Shown in pieces: positions 6,597 to 14,089 of a stretch of DNA of 64,000 nt. Numbering within the stretch: the first letter of the stretch is position 1; each line of letters opens with the position of its first letter. Both the position numbers and the translations under genes were made by a program. Origin of the DNA: Candidatus Peribacteria bacterium. GTDB lineage: Bacteria; Patescibacteriota; Gracilibacteria; UBA1369; LOWO2-01-FULL-3. The notes under the pieces were generated by a model. The model was not told the DNA's origin. It ran no database searches and saw only the letters and a list, made by a program, of their open reading frames with translations. The stretch is taken from assembly GCA_943356465.1 (NCBI GenBank), contig CALREX010000001.1, positions 124,001 to 188,000 on the forward strand. Reading direction: 5' to 3'.

Positions 6597-7625
6597 ATGA
6601 AAAAAGTAGTAATTCTTGGATCAACAGGCTCACTCGGCACACAAACTCTGGAGGTTTTGAGAAAGTATCCTAAAAATTTCAAGATTATCGGACTTGCATG
6701 TGACAAAAACGAAACTCTCATAAAAGCACAGGCAAAAAATCTAGGCATTCGCCCCGACAACGTCCTGATTTTCTCAAAAAATTCCAAACAAAAATCGCAA
6801 AAAAAACTCCTTCACTTGGCCTCATTAAAACAGGCTGATATCATCATCAACGTACTTTCCGGAATATCAGGCGTTTCACCTACGATAGCGGCTCTAAAGG
6901 CCAAAAAAATCCTCCTGCTTGGCAACAAAGAATCAATTGTCGCAAATGGCGATGAAGTTATTAAGTTGGCAAAAAAATCCAAATTAATTCCTATCGATTC
7001 TGAACATAATTCAATTCACGAAATTTTAAAAAAATTTCCAAACAAAAAAATCAAAAACATTTTTCTTTCCTGTTCGGGCGGTCCTTTTTGGGGAAAACCA
7101 GAAAAAGAATTAGAAAATATAACTCCGGAAAAAGCAGTCGCACATCCAAAATGGAATATGGGCGCAAAAATCTCGATAGAATCCGCAACTCTCATAAACA
7201 AAGGATTTGAAATCATCGAAGCCCACTATTTATTCAATCTTCCGTTGTCACAAATTCACGCTTTCATAAATCCGCCATGTCTTATTCACGGCATCGTGGA
7301 ATTCGAAGGTAAACGCAAAAACGAAACAGATTCTTATTCATACACTTCAAAACCGGACATGCGCGAACACATCGAAAATTCACTTTTAGAAGCCATAAAC
7401 AAAACTAAAAAACGCACCATCAAAAAAATTTCACGCAAAGACTACGAAAATAAAATTATAAAAAATCCGCAAGAGGTGAGCCTAAAAGGTATATCCATAG
7501 TTCTTGAACATTTCAGAAAACAAAAACTAAAATCCTTTCTCTCTTTCGAAGAAAGAATCATCCAAAAATTTCTGGAAAATAAAATCAAATTTACAGAAAT
7601 ATTTTCCAAGCTAAAAAGTAAATAG
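6597..7625 (+). CDS. ispC: 1-deoxy-D-xylulose 5-phosphate reductoisomerase
   Basis: The second enzyme of the MEP pathway, converting DXP to MEP with NADPH. The product has 342 residues. The nucleotide-binding GSTGSLG is at residues 8-14. LLGNKESIVANGD, the metal-site region PIDSEHNSI, and the flexible-loop and substrate motifs HPKWNMGAKISIESATLINKG follow, with a C-terminal helical domain. The ATG at 6597 is chosen because the family starts just before this Rossmann fold; the upstream frame from 6558 is leader. A 9-bp hairpin abuts its weak AAGGA ribosome site. With ispDF and ispE nearby, most of the MEP pathway is clustered but in separate transcripts. Confidence 0.95.
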   Translation: MKKVVILGSTGSLGTQTLEVLRKYPKNFKIIGLACDKNETLIKAQAKNLGIRPDNVLIFSKNSKQKSQKKLLHLASLKQADIIINVLSGISGVSPTIAALKAKKILLLGNKESIVANGDEVIKLAKKSKLIPIDSEHNSIHEILKKFPNKKIKNIFLSCSGGPFWGKPEKELENITPEKAVAHPKWNMGAKISIESATLINKGFEIIEAHYLFNLPLSQIHAFINPPCLIHGIVEFEGKRKNETDSYSYTSKPDMREHIENSLLEAINKTKKRTIKKISRKDYENKIIKNPQEVSLKGISIVLEHFRKQKLKSFLSFEERIIQKFLENKIKFTEIFSKLKSK

Positions 7626-7631
7626 AAGAAC

Positions 7632-8165
7632 CTAAGCCTGTGTATTCATCTTATCTAAAACTTTTTGACAGGCACATTCTATGGCTAAAACCAACTCTTC
7701 AGGCCCAAAAGGCTTTGATAGCATTTCCTGAGCAATTCCGCCTGCGGTAATATCATCAATTTCTTGTGCATTCTCAGCCGGTCTTCCTGTCATAACAACT
7801 ACAGGTACATCATTTAGCAATCCTTCAGCATGCGCAGCACGAAGCATATCCGGCCCGCGCATATTTGGCATGTCAACATCACTCACGACAAGAGCAATAT
7901 GGTCACGAAAACTTCTGATTACTTCAAGCCCTTGAACGCCATCTTCCGCCACCTGACCGCCAATATCAAATTTACGGCGTATAGATCTAGGAAGAAAAGA
8001 TCTCAATGCAACCTGATCGTCAATAACCAATGCATGAGCATCGTCCTTATGAATTCCTCTAGCTTCAAGCAATCGATCAAAAGCTGTTGCTTCATGCACC
8101 TCAGTCTCGGCTGTTTGACCAGCATGCCCCAAACCAGATTCTTTATGTCCATCTCCCATATTCAT
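7632..8165 (-). CDS. Stand-alone response-regulator receiver protein
   Basis: A single CheY-like receiver domain covers about residues 42-170 of 177. The acidic pair D49-D50, the phospho-acceptor D96 in SDVDMPNM, T126 in VMTG and K151 in SKPF are all in place. An extra N-terminal stretch of about 40 polar residues precedes it, and there is no output domain. It would act as a phosphorylated protein-binding switch. No histidine kinase is in the window, so its partner is unknown. It has its own strong promoter and converges with ispC, with only 6 bases between the stops. Confidence 0.88.
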   Translation of the reverse strand: MNMGDGHKESGLGHAGQTAETEVHEATAFDRLLEARGIHKDDAHALVIDDQVALRSFLPRSIRRKFDIGGQVAEDGVQGLEVIRSFRDHIALVVSDVDMPNMRGPDMLRAAHAEGLLNDVPVVVMTGRPAENAQEIDDITAGGIAQEMLSKPFGPEELVLAIECACQKVLDKMNTQA

Positions 8166-8189
8166 ATTGTATTAATTAACAAGAATCTC

Positions 8190-8218
8190 ATAATAATATG
8201 AAAACGACAAATAGTCAA
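8190..8218 (-). promoter_or_regulatory. Promoter of the receiver gene
   Basis: Minus strand TTGACT (8213-8218), a 17-base spacer and TATTAT (8190-8195). Transcription would begin near 8183, about 18 bases before the ATG at 8165. Confidence 0.65.
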
Positions 8219-8263
8219 CGCTAAACTTGCTTTTTTTAAAAATTCATGTCAAAGTCGCACAGT

Positions 8264-9511
8264 ATGAACTATGCAATTATTCTCGCCGCAGGCAGATCAG
8301 AAAGGTTTAGCGACACAAGATCAGAAGACAAACTCCTGCTTCCGGTGGACGGTAAGCCAATCATTTATTACACACTCACCTCTTTAAACGACCATCCTGA
8401 AATAAATAAAATAGTCGTAGTTGCAAACAAGCAAAACAAATCAAAAATTGAGGAAATTCTAAACTTATACAAATTCTTCAAAGTCAAAAAAGTGGTTTTA
8501 GGCGGATCAACCCGCCAAGATTCAGTGCAAAAGGGATTTGAGGCAATTGAAAAAATGGCAAAAAAATCGCTCTCGAAAAATGACATAATTCTAGTCCAAA
8601 ATGGCGCAAACCCACTTCCGTCTCTTAAAGAAATTTCAGAAGTAATAAAAAAATCCAAAACCTCAGGCGCGGCTATTTGCGGGCACAAAGTCACGTCGAC
8701 AATGAAAGAAGTTAATGCAACCCATATAATAAAAACTCACGACAGAAACAAGTTTTTTGCCGCACAAACTCCGCAAGCTGCGACATATGAAGTTTTCAAA
8801 AAAGCGATTTTAAACGCAAAAAAGAAAAAACTAAACTTAACCGACGAAGCCATGATGTTCGAGGCGATAGGCCAAAAAACAGCATACGTTCATTCGCACG
8901 ATCACAATTTCAAGATCACAACGCAGGCTGACTATCAGAAATTAAAATCAATTTTAGGCGAAAAACCTGACGATTTCATCGTGGGAATCGGCCAAGACAG
9001 CCACGAATTTGAAAATCTTGATTTAGACAAAACTCTTTCTCGCAAGAGGCTTACTCAAACTTCCCTCCACAAAACTTCCTCTTCTTGTCTCGCCATTGGC
9101 GGCATAAAAATCCCATCTGAGCCAAAACTCAAAGCAAATTCTGACGGTGACATTATTCTTCACGCACTTTTTAACGCAATTTCCCAAGCTCTCGGCGAAA
9201 AATCACTCGGCTTTTATGCTGATGAAAAAGCAAAAGAAGGAATCAAAGATAGTAAAAAATACATAGAACTAATTCTCAAAAAAGCGCATAAGCAAGGCTA
9301 CAAGCTAAACAACGTCGGACTAATGCTCGAGTGCAGTCGTCCAAAAATCGATCCGATTTCACACAAAATAAAAACATCTCTAAGTGAAATACTAAGCCTC
9401 CCTGCGGCCAAAGTCGGCATCACTGCAACCTCAGGCGAAGACTTAACTCCATTTGGCAAAGGCCACGCCATACAGTGTTTCGCAATAGTTTCATTGGTGA
9501 AAATTCCATAG
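8264..9511 (+). CDS. ispDF: Bifunctional IspD-IspF isoprenoid enzyme
   Basis: A fusion of two MEP-pathway enzymes, 415 residues from the ATG at 8264. Residues 1-235 are IspD (MEP cytidylyltransferase), with the CTP-binding LAAGRSERF and the KLLLPVDGKPI region. From about residue 236 comes IspF (MECDP synthase), with VGIGQDSHEFE, SDGDIILHALFNA carrying metal ligands, and the ending ATSGEDLTPFGKGHAIQCFA. IspD and IspF act on either side of IspE, and the fusion is known in several bacterial groups. The upstream ATG at 8246 would add six residues before the usual IspD start MNYAIILAAG. No Shine-Dalgarno motif is seen. Confidence 0.93.
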   Translation: MNYAIILAAGRSERFSDTRSEDKLLLPVDGKPIIYYTLTSLNDHPEINKIVVVANKQNKSKIEEILNLYKFFKVKKVVLGGSTRQDSVQKGFEAIEKMAKKSLSKNDIILVQNGANPLPSLKEISEVIKKSKTSGAAICGHKVTSTMKEVNATHIIKTHDRNKFFAAQTPQAATYEVFKKAILNAKKKKLNLTDEAMMFEAIGQKTAYVHSHDHNFKITTQADYQKLKSILGEKPDDFIVGIGQDSHEFENLDLDKTLSRKRLTQTSLHKTSSSCLAIGGIKIPSEPKLKANSDGDIILHALFNAISQALGEKSLGFYADEKAKEGIKDSKKYIELILKKAHKQGYKLNNVGLMLECSRPKIDPISHKIKTSLSEILSLPAAKVGITATSGEDLTPFGKGHAIQCFAIVSLVKIP

Positions 9512-9526
9512 TAAAAAGCATGCCTC

Positions 9527-9555
9527 TTGACGCATTGCGCAGATTTACATAAAAT
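9527..9555 (+). promoter_or_regulatory. Promoter of the small lipoprotein gene
   Basis: TTGACG (9527-9532), a 17-base spacer and TAAAAT (9550-9555), 26 bases before the ATG at 9582. Confidence 0.65.
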
Positions 9556-9581
9556 AGCACTCCTGTAAAATTTAATATCAA

Positions 9582-10124
9582 ATGGGATTAAATGTATTTC
9601 AAAGAGGTGTAGTGCAAGGAACATTGGCGTTGTCGGCACTTATAAGTTGCAGTTCACCGCAGACCGGAAATGTGGCTAAGGATAAGGCTTCGTTGATGAC
9701 GAGTGGGGCGGAAACTTCGCAGACAAACGCACAAAAAAAGACTATAAGAAAAAGAATCATTGTCGGACTAAATACCCTTTTTGCAAATTATGACAGTATG
9801 AACAAAAAGGAAGGAGAAATCATACAAACATCTACAGAAAAGCATCCGACATTGCTGGATTCAAACAGGAAAGATATCGATAGCTGTCAGCTCATGATGC
9901 AGGAAGAGGAAAACATCCGTGCAAGAGAGGCTATGGCAAAAATTTTAGGTCTTCTACGGGACAAAATGTACAAATGTCTTTCATTGCCAAGACCGGAAAG
10001 AATGGAATGCACCGCAAATCAAATAGTTGAAAATGGACACGGAGACGTATATGCAGAAAATATAGGAATATTAAACGAAACATGTTCAAGAACTCTCGCA
10101 TGTTTAAATAGGATTCCACACTAG
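9582..10124 (+). CDS. Hypothetical lipoprotein
   Basis: The product has 180 residues. A hydrophobic signal segment (VVQGTLALSALISC) ends in a lipobox whose Cys23 would be acylated by the Lgt encoded at 41795-42601. The mature part is polar, with a helical middle, and has five further cysteines in the C-terminal half (SCQLMM, KCLSL, ECTAN, TCSRT, ACLNR). They could form disulfides through the DsbA-VKOR system encoded in the window. I do not recognise the fold. It has its own promoter and is followed by the ispE promoter. Confidence 0.7.
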   Translation: MGLNVFQRGVVQGTLALSALISCSSPQTGNVAKDKASLMTSGAETSQTNAQKKTIRKRIIVGLNTLFANYDSMNKKEGEIIQTSTEKHPTLLDSNRKDIDSCQLMMQEEENIRAREAMAKILGLLRDKMYKCLSLPRPERMECTANQIVENGHGDVYAENIGILNETCSRTLACLNRIPH

Positions 10125-10129
10125 GAATA

Positions 10130-10158
10130 TTGACTATCCGCAAACAAAGCTCCAAAAT
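10130..10158 (+). promoter_or_regulatory. Promoter of ispE
   Basis: TTGACT (10130-10135), a 17-base spacer and CAAAAT (10153-10158), about 43 bases before the ATG at 10202. Confidence 0.55.
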
Positions 10159-10201
10159 AGAAACAAATCCGTCAACAATTCCGGCCAAAACAACATAAAA
10201 C

Positions 10202-10966
10202 ATGAAAATCATAGCTTATGCGAAGATAAATCTTTGTATAGACATACTTCAAAAAAATGCGAGCGGATACCACGAAATACGCACGATTCTTCATGAAATT
10301 AAGAATTTCAAAGACATCATCGAAATCAATAAAACAAAATTTTCAGACGAAGTGTCAATAGCGCACAGCAACAAAAAAACACCTATTCAAAAACTTAAAA
10401 TTGAGATAAAACTTTCAGAAAATCTCGCAAAAAAAGCTCTGGATTTATTCAAAAAAACATTCAAAATCAAGGACGCAATTTCGATAAAAATTCACAAAAA
10501 TATCCCGATTTCATCCGGACTTGGCGGGGCATCTTCGGATGCAGCGGCAGTTTTGAAAGGACTAAGCAAACTGTTTAAATTAAATCTTTCCGAAAAACGT
10601 TTGATGTTTTTAGCCGAACAAATCGGCATGGATGTAGCATTTTTTATTGTTGGAGGCACCGCATTAGGCAAACATTTTGGCGAAAAAATCACGAAACTTC
10701 CGGAAATAAAAAATCTAAAAATAAAAATATTCCCAAAATCATCGCAGTTAAAAGAAAAAACACGCTCCGCATACGAAAATCTCGATCTCTCAAAATGTGG
10801 CCAAAACAAGGCAAAAACAGAACTTTTACTTAAAGCCATAGAAACCGGCAACAAAAAAGATATTCTCGAAAATATTCACAATGATTTCGAAACTTCACTA
10901 AAAAACCCTCTCCAAAAAAACACACATCTTGCAGGCTCAGGTCCATCACTTTTTGTCTGCAGCTAG
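10202..10966 (+). CDS. ispE: 4-diphosphocytidyl-2-C-methyl-D-erythritol kinase
   Basis: A GHMP kinase that phosphorylates CDP-ME in the MEP pathway. The N-terminus has YAKINLCIDI and GYHEIRTI. The ATP loop IPISSGLGGASSDAA is near residues 100-114, and the third motif AGSGPSLF is at the very end. The protein has 254 residues and stops four residues after this motif, whereas family members usually continue for about 25-30 more. It is therefore slightly truncated at the C-terminus but keeps all catalytic motifs. Its last 21 bases overlap the end of the convergent EF-hand gene, which may have fixed the shortened tail. Confidence 0.93.
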   Translation: MKIIAYAKINLCIDILQKNASGYHEIRTILHEIKNFKDIIEINKTKFSDEVSIAHSNKKTPIQKLKIEIKLSENLAKKALDLFKKTFKIKDAISIKIHKNIPISSGLGGASSDAAAVLKGLSKLFKLNLSEKRLMFLAEQIGMDVAFFIVGGTALGKHFGEKITKLPEIKNLKIKIFPKSSQLKEKTRSAYENLDLSKCGQNKAKTELLLKAIETGNKKDILENIHNDFETSLKNPLQKNTHLAGSGPSLFVCS

Positions 10967-11254
10967 GTGTTCATGAAGTCGACTAAGAACAGTTCGGGTA
11001 ATTATACCAACATGTTTTCCACTAAGACCTTTTTGGGCCATCTTTTCGCCAAGCATAGCGATTCCTTCTGTAATCCTAGGTCTAAGAATAGACCCTACTA
11101 AAGGAATACTTAGAGCTTTTTTAGCAGCATTAAATACACTATCTGCAACTTCCTCAACAGACCTTCTTTCATCAGCAGTAATCTCTCTATCTCCATCACG
11201 GTCTGTTGCAATAAAATCTATTCCGACATTCGCCTTCGGCGCTTTTGTATGCAT
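10946..11254 (-). CDS. Small protein with one EF-hand-like loop
   Basis: A 102-residue protein with no signal peptide. Residues 18-29 (DRDGDREITADE) match the canonical EF-hand calcium loop, with D18, D20, D22 and E29 at the ligand positions and I25 in the hydrophobic position. The flanks are helical, as in an EF-hand. The rest is an amphipathic, lysine-rich helical region (AKKALSIPLVGSILRPRI). Bacterial single EF-hands include dockerin-like and calerythrin-like proteins; the family here is not recognised. Its 3' end overlaps ispE by 21 bases. It has its own TATAAT promoter after recR. Confidence 0.65.
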   Translation of the reverse strand: MHTKAPKANVGIDFIATDRDGDREITADERRSVEEVADSVFNAAKKALSIPLVGSILRPRITEGIAMLGEKMAQKGLSGKHVGIITRTVLSRLHEHLAADKK

Positions 11255-11276
11255 AAAAAATTAACTTAATAGGCCA

Positions 11277-11304
11277 ATTATACAAACAAAAAAACAAAAG
11301 GCAA
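11277..11304 (-). promoter_or_regulatory. Promoter of the EF-hand gene
   Basis: Minus strand TTGCCT (11299-11304), a 16-base spacer and a perfect TATAAT (11277-11282), about 22 bases before the ATG at 11254. Confidence 0.6.
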
Positions 11305-11306
11305 TA

Positions 11307-11936
11307 TTAAAAATCCCCCCTGCCCTTCATGGCTCGCATAAGCGTAATTTCATCCGCATATTCGACATCGCCGCCTACAGGAAGTCCTCGTGCGATTCTC
11401 GTGACTTTCACGTCAAATCCGATCAAAGCTTTTTGTATGTAAAGAGCGGTTGCTTCGCCCTCAAGACTTGGATTTGTAGCCAAAATCACTTCGTTTATTT
11501 TAGGTCCATTTTCTGCTGAAATATCTGCACCATTTTCAATTCTTTTTATGAGTTCCAGAATTTTTAATTGATCCGGTCCGATTCCATCAACAGGCGAAAG
11601 CCTCCCATGAAGAACATGGTAAACTCCGCTAAAATCACCGGTTTTTTCGATAGCCACAGCATCCAAAATTTCTTCAACAACGCAAATAGAAGACTTATCT
11701 CGACTTGGATTATCGCAAACATAACACGGATTTTTCTCGGCGATATTCCAACAAATTTCACAAAAAACTATATCATCCTTGAGTCCGTTTACGGCTTGTC
11801 CAAGGGATTCCAGCTTTGACCTTGGTGAACGCAAAAGATGCATCGCTAGTCTTTGCGCGGATTTCGGTCCAACCCCGGGAAGTCTCGAAAATTCTTCTAT
11901 AAGAGTCCTGATTGATTTTGGTAAAAAGTTCGTCAT
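11307..11936 (-). CDS. recR: Recombination mediator RecR
   Basis: The product has 209 residues from the ATG at 11936. The GTG at 11966 would overlap pdxT and add a non-family extension. The N-terminal helix-hairpin-helix (LIEEFSRLPGVGPKSAQRLAMHLL) is followed by the four-cysteine zinc motif (FCEICWN, NPCYVCD), the Toprim domain starting ICVVEE with the acidic DxxxE region, and the C-terminal VTRIARGLPVGGDVEYADE. RecR works with RecO (and RecF) to load RecA at gaps. It is the third gene in the membrane protein-pdxT-recR transcript, 17 bases after pdxT. Confidence 0.96.
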   Translation of the reverse strand: MTNFLPKSIRTLIEEFSRLPGVGPKSAQRLAMHLLRSPRSKLESLGQAVNGLKDDIVFCEICWNIAEKNPCYVCDNPSRDKSSICVVEEILDAVAIEKTGDFSGVYHVLHGRLSPVDGIGPDQLKILELIKRIENGADISAENGPKINEVILATNPSLEGEATALYIQKALIGFDVKVTRIARGLPVGGDVEYADEITLMRAMKGRGDF

Positions 11937-11953
11937 CGCGTGGATTCTACATG

Positions 11954-12538
11954 TTATTTGCGGCACATTTCAACAAAATATTTATGCACTTTTTCATCCT
12001 CTGTTAATTCCGGATGAAAAGTCGTTGCGAGCATGTTTTTTTCTCTTGCCGCAATGATTTCATCTTTATATTTAGCCAAAACTTCCACGCTTTTTTCTGC
12101 TTTCAAAATTTTCGGCGCACGTATGAAAATAGCCGGACATTTATACCCGAAACCTCCGATTCCACAGTCGAATTCCACCTGCGTCTCAAAGCTATCAAGT
12201 TGCCTTCCGTAAGCGTTTCTCTCGACCACGATATCCATCAAATTCAAACTATCCGCATTTTCTTTACCAACAATTTTTTTTGCCAAAAGGATTGCTCCCG
12301 CGCATGTTCCCCATACCGCCATGCCTTTTTTTACGCGCTTGATTATCTCATCCCTAAGCCCAAATCTTCGGAGTAGTTTTCCGATAGTAGTGCTCTCTCC
12401 TCCTGGAATTATCAAGCCTTTCACCTCTTTCAAATCTTCACTTTTCTTCACCAAAACAGCCTCAACATTTTTAATTTTATTAAGCATTTCCAAATGTTCT
12501 GTAACCGATCCCTGAATGTCCAAAATTCCGATTTTCAT
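11954..12538 (-). CDS. pdxT: Pyridoxal 5'-phosphate synthase glutaminase subunit
   Basis: A class I glutamine amidotransferase that releases ammonia from glutamine for PdxS in PLP synthesis. Residues GGEST (46-50), the nucleophile C79 in GTCAGA, and the His-Glu pair H175 and E177 in FHPELTED form the triad. Length (194) is normal. It overlaps the preceding membrane-protein gene by 4 bases (ATGA), so translation is coupled. Its partner pdxS lies about 12 kb away at 24267-25148 rather than beside it, which is uncommon. Confidence 0.96.
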   Translation of the reverse strand: MKIGILDIQGSVTEHLEMLNKIKNVEAVLVKKSEDLKEVKGLIIPGGESTTIGKLLRRFGLRDEIIKRVKKGMAVWGTCAGAILLAKKIVGKENADSLNLMDIVVERNAYGRQLDSFETQVEFDCGIGGFGYKCPAIFIRAPKILKAEKSVEVLAKYKDEIIAAREKNMLATTFHPELTEDEKVHKYFVEMCRK

Positions 12539-13086
12539 TTAAGCATCTTTATCAAACTTATCGCAGGCCCAAAGGCAAAAACGATATTCAAAATCATCCA
12601 AAGCCACGCAATTTTAGTTCTATAAAAAACTATTTGCAACAAAGAATAAAGCGCAAGAAGTAACGCAGAAACAAAAAGCAAAAGATAAAACGCGACAGGC
12701 ATCGTAATAGCGTCAGTAGCAAATCCACAAGCCAAAGTTACGAGACCCGTTCCTCCAACAATTCCAAATTTATCTCCATGAAAATATTTAATTTTTAGCA
12801 AATAACCTATCGCAAAAATCGCAGGGAAAAGCATTATCGCATACCTCAAATAAGTTGATACAGAAGAGAAAAATGCGAGTACAGTTCCGATCACTACAAT
12901 TACTTCAAGTGCACTATACATCTTGTGCCTGCTGATAAAAGCAGTGGCGGTCAAAATACTCGCGCCAATCAAAAATAAAACTTTCTGCAATATGCTTCCT
13001 CCTTCCACAAAAGTTCCGGAAACAGTTGAAATCATTCCAAAGATTCCGACGTAAAAAGAGATTTTCAAAAGTAAATTTTTATTCAT
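12535..13086 (-). CDS. Integral membrane protein of unknown function
   Basis: The 183 residues form about six hydrophobic helices with short loops, for example ISFYVGIFGMISTVSGTF, VIVVIGTVLAFFSS and VAFYLLLFVSALLLALYSLL. No catalytic motif is seen and the family is not recognised. The gene leads a transcript with pdxT (4-base overlap) and recR. A link to vitamin B6 or its precursors would be guesswork. Its promoter has a perfect TATAAT, and its -35 region is covered by an 18-bp palindrome. Confidence 0.75.
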   Translation of the reverse strand: MNKNLLLKISFYVGIFGMISTVSGTFVEGGSILQKVLFLIGASILTATAFISRHKMYSALEVIVVIGTVLAFFSSVSTYLRYAIMLFPAIFAIGYLLKIKYFHGDKFGIVGGTGLVTLACGFATDAITMPVAFYLLLFVSALLLALYSLLQIVFYRTKIAWLWMILNIVFAFGPAISLIKMLK

Positions 13087-13115
13087 GAGGTTTTATTAAA
13101 TATCAAACAATGACG

Positions 13116-13144
13116 ATTATATCAGGTAAATAACAATCGATGAA
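13116..13144 (-). promoter_or_regulatory. Promoter of the membrane protein-pdxT-recR operon
   Basis: Minus strand TATAAT (13116-13121) with a weak -35 TTCATC (13139-13144) at a 17-base distance. The -35 box lies inside the palindrome at 13139-13156. Confidence 0.6.
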
Positions 13145-13156
13145 AGCGCTTTCATC
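13139..13156. promoter_or_regulatory. Palindromic operator candidate GATGAAAGCGCTTTCATC
   Basis: A perfect 18-bp palindrome covers the -35 region of the pdxT operon and the last codons of the upstream TrmB-like regulator gene. Its core TGAAAGCGCTTTCA matches the shape of LacI-family and CcpA (cre) operators. Repression by blocking RNA polymerase is the likely effect. The TrmB-like neighbour is one candidate binder. Confidence 0.55.
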
Positions 13157-13910
13157 CCGCAACAAAACTCGTCGCTCCGAGCCACGCGAGGTTAAAAAGT
13201 GATCTCTGCGTGCGCGCAACAGAGCCACTTTCCAGTATCATTCCGAACATTTCATCCTCTCTCAAACTGACGATTGCCAGCTTGTTTCCATAGATAAAAA
13301 TATCATTCTCAAAAACAAAAGACGTAGGAGACACAAACAAAATTTCCATTATTTTTCGCTCGGGATCTTTCGAATAAAATTTATTAAGAAACGTTTTTGC
13401 CTTCTCTGTCCCAGGCGCAATAATTCGGGATTTCAAATTATTTTTGATTTTTTCGGTCGCATATCTATCCATATATTCGTTTACTACGTCCATTACAAGC
13501 TCCAAATTCGAATAGCCAACAATCTCATTTTTTTCATTCAATGTGTCTTCATATACCTGAATAATTCCCTCGATTCCTTCAAAATATTTCACAGTTGGTT
13601 TTATCGCATGAATATTTTCAAGAGCGGTAAGCTCTGGAATAAGCGTTTTAATTTTTTCCAAAACAGCTTCTTCTTTTTTTAACAAAGCTTTTGGCGCAAC
13701 ACACGTATAAAATTTAAGTTTATTTTTATCAACTTCGCTCACAATTCCCCTCTTTTTCAATTCATTCAAAATATAGTAAACATTGACCCTGTTTATCTGC
13801 GTTTTTCTGGCAATATTGCTAGCATAAGCACCACTAAGCTCAAGCAGGGCAAGATAAATTTTTGCCTCATCTTCCGAAAATCCTATTTCTATTAGCTTTG
13901 GCGCAAGCAT
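13152..13910 (-). CDS. TrmB-family transcriptional regulator
   Basis: The product has 252 residues from the ATG at 13910. The frame can be extended to 13958, but that would place the start upstream of the promoter's start site. Residues 1-80 are a winged helix-turn-helix (LIEIGFSEDEAKIYLALLEL, then ASNIARKTQINRVNVYYILNELKKRG). A TrmB-type effector part follows, with YFEGIEGIIQVYEDTLNE and a C-terminal beta-rich region (FENDIFIYGNKLAIVSLRE). TrmB proteins bind palindromes and respond to sugars or other metabolites. The gene ends in a perfect palindrome that overlaps the next operon's promoter. Confidence 0.88.
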   Translation of the reverse strand: MLAPKLIEIGFSEDEAKIYLALLELSGAYASNIARKTQINRVNVYYILNELKKRGIVSEVDKNKLKFYTCVAPKALLKKEEAVLEKIKTLIPELTALENIHAIKPTVKYFEGIEGIIQVYEDTLNEKNEIVGYSNLELVMDVVNEYMDRYATEKIKNNLKSRIIAPGTEKAKTFLNKFYSKDPERKIMEILFVSPTSFVFENDIFIYGNKLAIVSLREDEMFGMILESGSVARTQRSLFNLAWLGATSFVAG

Positions 13911-13942
13911 GAAATCTTTTGTAAAAATTTTTCTACAAAATA

Positions 13943-13972
13943 AATATATCACATACAAAAAACAAAAATCAA
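13943..13972 (-). promoter_or_regulatory. Promoter of the TrmB-like regulator
   Basis: Minus strand TTGATT (13967-13972), an 18-base spacer and TATATT (13943-13948) with an upstream TGn extension. The start site near 13936 supports translation from the ATG at 13910. Confidence 0.5.
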
Positions 13973-14028
13973 GCGTAATTTAAGCCAATAAACAGTAGTC
14001 GATAGTCTGCAAAGTTTGTCTGGAAGTA

Positions 14029-14058
14029 TTGACAGTGTGTTCATGAATGGTCTAGCAT
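14029..14058 (+). promoter_or_regulatory. Probable promoter of the first cysteine-rich gene
   Basis: A perfect TTGACA (14029-14034), an 18-base spacer and TAGCAT (14053-14058), 31 bases before the ATG at 14090. Confidence 0.5.
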
Positions 14059-14089
14059 GTCACCTTGAGAGGCACATAACCTAAAAAGA

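Noticed and set aside
11948-11956. TACATGTTA near pdxT-recR as a third copy of the conserved loop
   Set aside because: Only 9 of 10 bases match and the flanks do not pair, so it is probably chance.
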